Positions 5,226-6,196 of a stretch of DNA of 6,196 nt are shown here, in pieces. Each line of letters starts with the position of its first letter. The first letter of the stretch is position 1. This DNA comes from Lentisphaerota bacterium. GTDB taxonomy: Bacteria > Verrucomicrobiota > Kiritimatiellia > UBA8416 > JAFGTH01. The notes beneath the pieces are model-generated. The model was given only the letters and a program-made list of their open reading frames with translations. It did no database searches and had not been told where the DNA came from. Both the position numbers and the translations under genes were made by a program. The stretch is taken from contig JAFGTH010000144.1 of NCBI GenBank assembly GCA_016934225.1, positions 1 through 6,196 on the forward strand. Reading direction: 5' to 3'.

Positions 5226-6044
5226 TTATTCGCGTTGTTGAGAGCTAGACCGCAGGGACTCTTTTACGGTGTTCCAGCGTTTATTCATTTCTTCGAGAGT
5301 GCATTCGGAAATTGTCTTGCCTTCGCTTTCCAGACTCTTTTCAACTGCGTAAAATCGCCGCATGAATCTGTTGATTGTGGAATTGAGCGCTTCTTCGGCT
5401 TGTATGCCAAAAAAACGGCTCAGGTTAACAACAGCAAAAAGCAAATCCCCGATCTCATCATGTATTTCTTGTTTGTCGCACTGCTCCATAGCCTCTTTGA
5501 GTTCATTCAATTCTTCGTCCACCTTGCCTATAACATCCTTTACCTGCGTCCAATCAAAACCCACGCTGGAAGCGCGCGACTGTATTCGTTGAGCCTTTTG
5601 GAGAGAAGGCAAATGCCTTGGAATGCCGTCAAATATCGGGCGTCGGCCTGAGTTTGTTTCTTTTGACTTAATAGCCTCCCAGTTCGCCAGGACTTCGGCG
5701 GAATCAGCTGCTTTTATCCCTCCGAATACATGCGGATGTCGTCGAATAAGTTTATCCGTTACCGCATCTGCGACATCTGCAAATGTAAATTCATTCTGTT
5801 CGCTCCGAATTTGCGATTGCAAAACGATTTGAAGCAGGACATCGCCAAGCTCTTCTTTATGTTCTTCGATATTGTGCGAATCAATGGCGTCAATTGTTTC
5901 GTAACTTTCTTCAATCAAATACTGTTTCAAAGATTCAAGCGTCTGCTCACGATCCCAGGGACAACCATTAGGCCCACGAAGCCTTGCAACAACATCGAGA
6001 AGACGGTGCAACGATTCATTCAACTGATGGCGATTACCGCTCAT
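5226..6044 (-). CDS. mazG: Nucleoside triphosphate pyrophosphohydrolase MazG
   Basis: A 272-residue all-helical cytosolic enzyme that hydrolyses nucleoside triphosphates to monophosphates and pyrophosphate; in E. coli it also affects (p)ppGpp levels and nucleotide-pool cleaning. Two MazG domains are visible. The first has GCPWDREQTLESLKQYLIEE (27-46), the metal motif EESYE (45-49) and ELGD (65-68). The conserved linker RRHPHVF (101-107) follows. The second has VGFDW (161-165), EELNE (177-181) and EIGDLLF (197-203). Both sets of acidic metal ligands are kept, so each domain could bind Mg. Length matches E. coli MazG (263). The start ATG (6042-6044) lies one base after the stop of thiC and has no Shine-Dalgarno of its own, so its translation is probably coupled. 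The 3' end faces nnr across 23 bases with no strong terminator. Confidence 0.96.
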   Translation of the reverse strand: MSGNRHQLNESLHRLLDVVARLRGPNGCPWDREQTLESLKQYLIEESYETIDAIDSHNIEEHKEELGDVLLQIVLQSQIRSEQNEFTFADVADAVTDKLIRRHPHVFGGIKAADSAEVLANWEAIKSKETNSGRRPIFDGIPRHLPSLQKAQRIQSRASSVGFDWTQVKDVIGKVDEELNELKEAMEQCDKQEIHDEIGDLLFAVVNLSRFFGIQAEEALNSTINRFMRRFYAVEKSLESEGKTISECTLEEMNKRWNTVKESLRSSSQQRE

Positions 6045-6045
6045 T

Positions 6046-6196
6046 TTATTCGAGCAGGTGTCGGGACGCTCTTATTGCGCAGAAGTCATGTCCACACATA
6101 GAGCAAAAATCTGCATTTTCATTGCCGATTGTTTTACAGGACAGATATTTGGCTTTGGCTGTTTCACCATCCATGGCTAATTGAAATTGGCGTTTC
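6046..6196 (-). CDS. thiC: Phosphomethylpyrimidine synthase ThiC, C-terminal fragment (5' part outside window)
   Basis: Only the last 49 codons are present, entering from the right edge and ending in TAA (6046-6048). ThiC is a non-canonical radical SAM enzyme that rearranges aminoimidazole ribotide into the hydroxymethylpyrimidine phosphate of thiamin. The stretch RQFQLAMDGETAKA corresponds to the conserved 'W..QF.L..D...A' segment near the ThiC C-terminus. It is followed by the cluster motif CSMCGHDFC (CX2CX4C), which binds the [4Fe-4S] cluster, then AIRASRHLLE to the stop. All three cysteines are present. The spacing and the FCSMCG context are specific to ThiC. Any thiamin-pyrophosphate riboswitch would lie upstream, outside this window. 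It is followed after one base by mazG. Confidence 0.9.
   Translation of the reverse strand, partial: KRQFQLAMDGETAKAKYLSCKTIGNENADFCSMCGHDFCAIRASRHLLE

Noticed and set aside
5208..5238. Hairpins GTGA-TCAG-TCAC and ACAACGC...GCGTTGT between nnr and mazG as a two-way terminator
   Set aside because: Stems of only 4 and 7 pairs, the second with a 7-base loop, and no T-run on either side; too weak to annotate.
5208..5651. Plus-strand reading frame of 147 codons opposite mazG
   Set aside because: Lies antisense to the conserved second MazG domain; no SD and no recognisable domain.
1..6196. tRNA, rRNA, tmRNA, CRISPR, insertion sequence or toxin-antitoxin system
   Set aside because: No cloverleaf, spaced repeat array, terminal inverted repeats or transposase-like reading seen; mazG here is the housekeeping hydrolase with no mazEF beside it.

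Overview
The window is a compact stretch of bacterial housekeeping genes with no mobile elements, CRISPR array, tRNA, rRNA or tmRNA that I can see. The organism is a Gram-negative-type bacterium of moderate GC. The form of the RNA polymerase omega subunit (a short protein with an 'INMVSKRVxQLNxGxRP' block) resembles what I recall from the PVC superphylum (Lentisphaerota, Verrucomicrobiota, Kiritimatiellota). That placement is a tentative inference, not a search result.

Left part (1-1683, + strand): the 3' end of groEL with its glycine-methionine tail, then a strong hairpin terminator. Nested in that terminator is a good sigma-70-type promoter for the next unit, rpoZ (omega subunit, TTG start) followed by smpB (trans-translation). 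After a 155-base gap comes tatA (Tat protein export).

Middle (1673-3223): tatA meets, tail to tail with an 11-base overlap, a minus-strand gene for a membrane-anchored tetratricopeptide protein resembling YfgM in layout. That gene is divergent from pdxJ (vitamin B6 synthesis), which begins the + strand cluster pdxJ-acpS-nnr. These make pyridoxine phosphate, activate acyl carrier protein, and repair hydrated NAD(P)H. acpS overlaps pdxJ by 8 bases, and nnr follows 22 bases later.

Right part (5226-6196, - strand): mazG (nucleoside triphosphate pyrophosphohydrolase) runs convergent to nnr. It is preceded, with a single base between stop and start, by the 3' end of thiC (thiamin pyrimidine synthesis), recognisable from its C-terminal iron-sulfur motif.

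The genes cover protein folding, ribosome rescue, transcription, export, cofactor synthesis and metabolite repair. I found no convincing undescribed system. The most interesting signal is the rpoZ promoter embedded in the groEL terminator hairpin.
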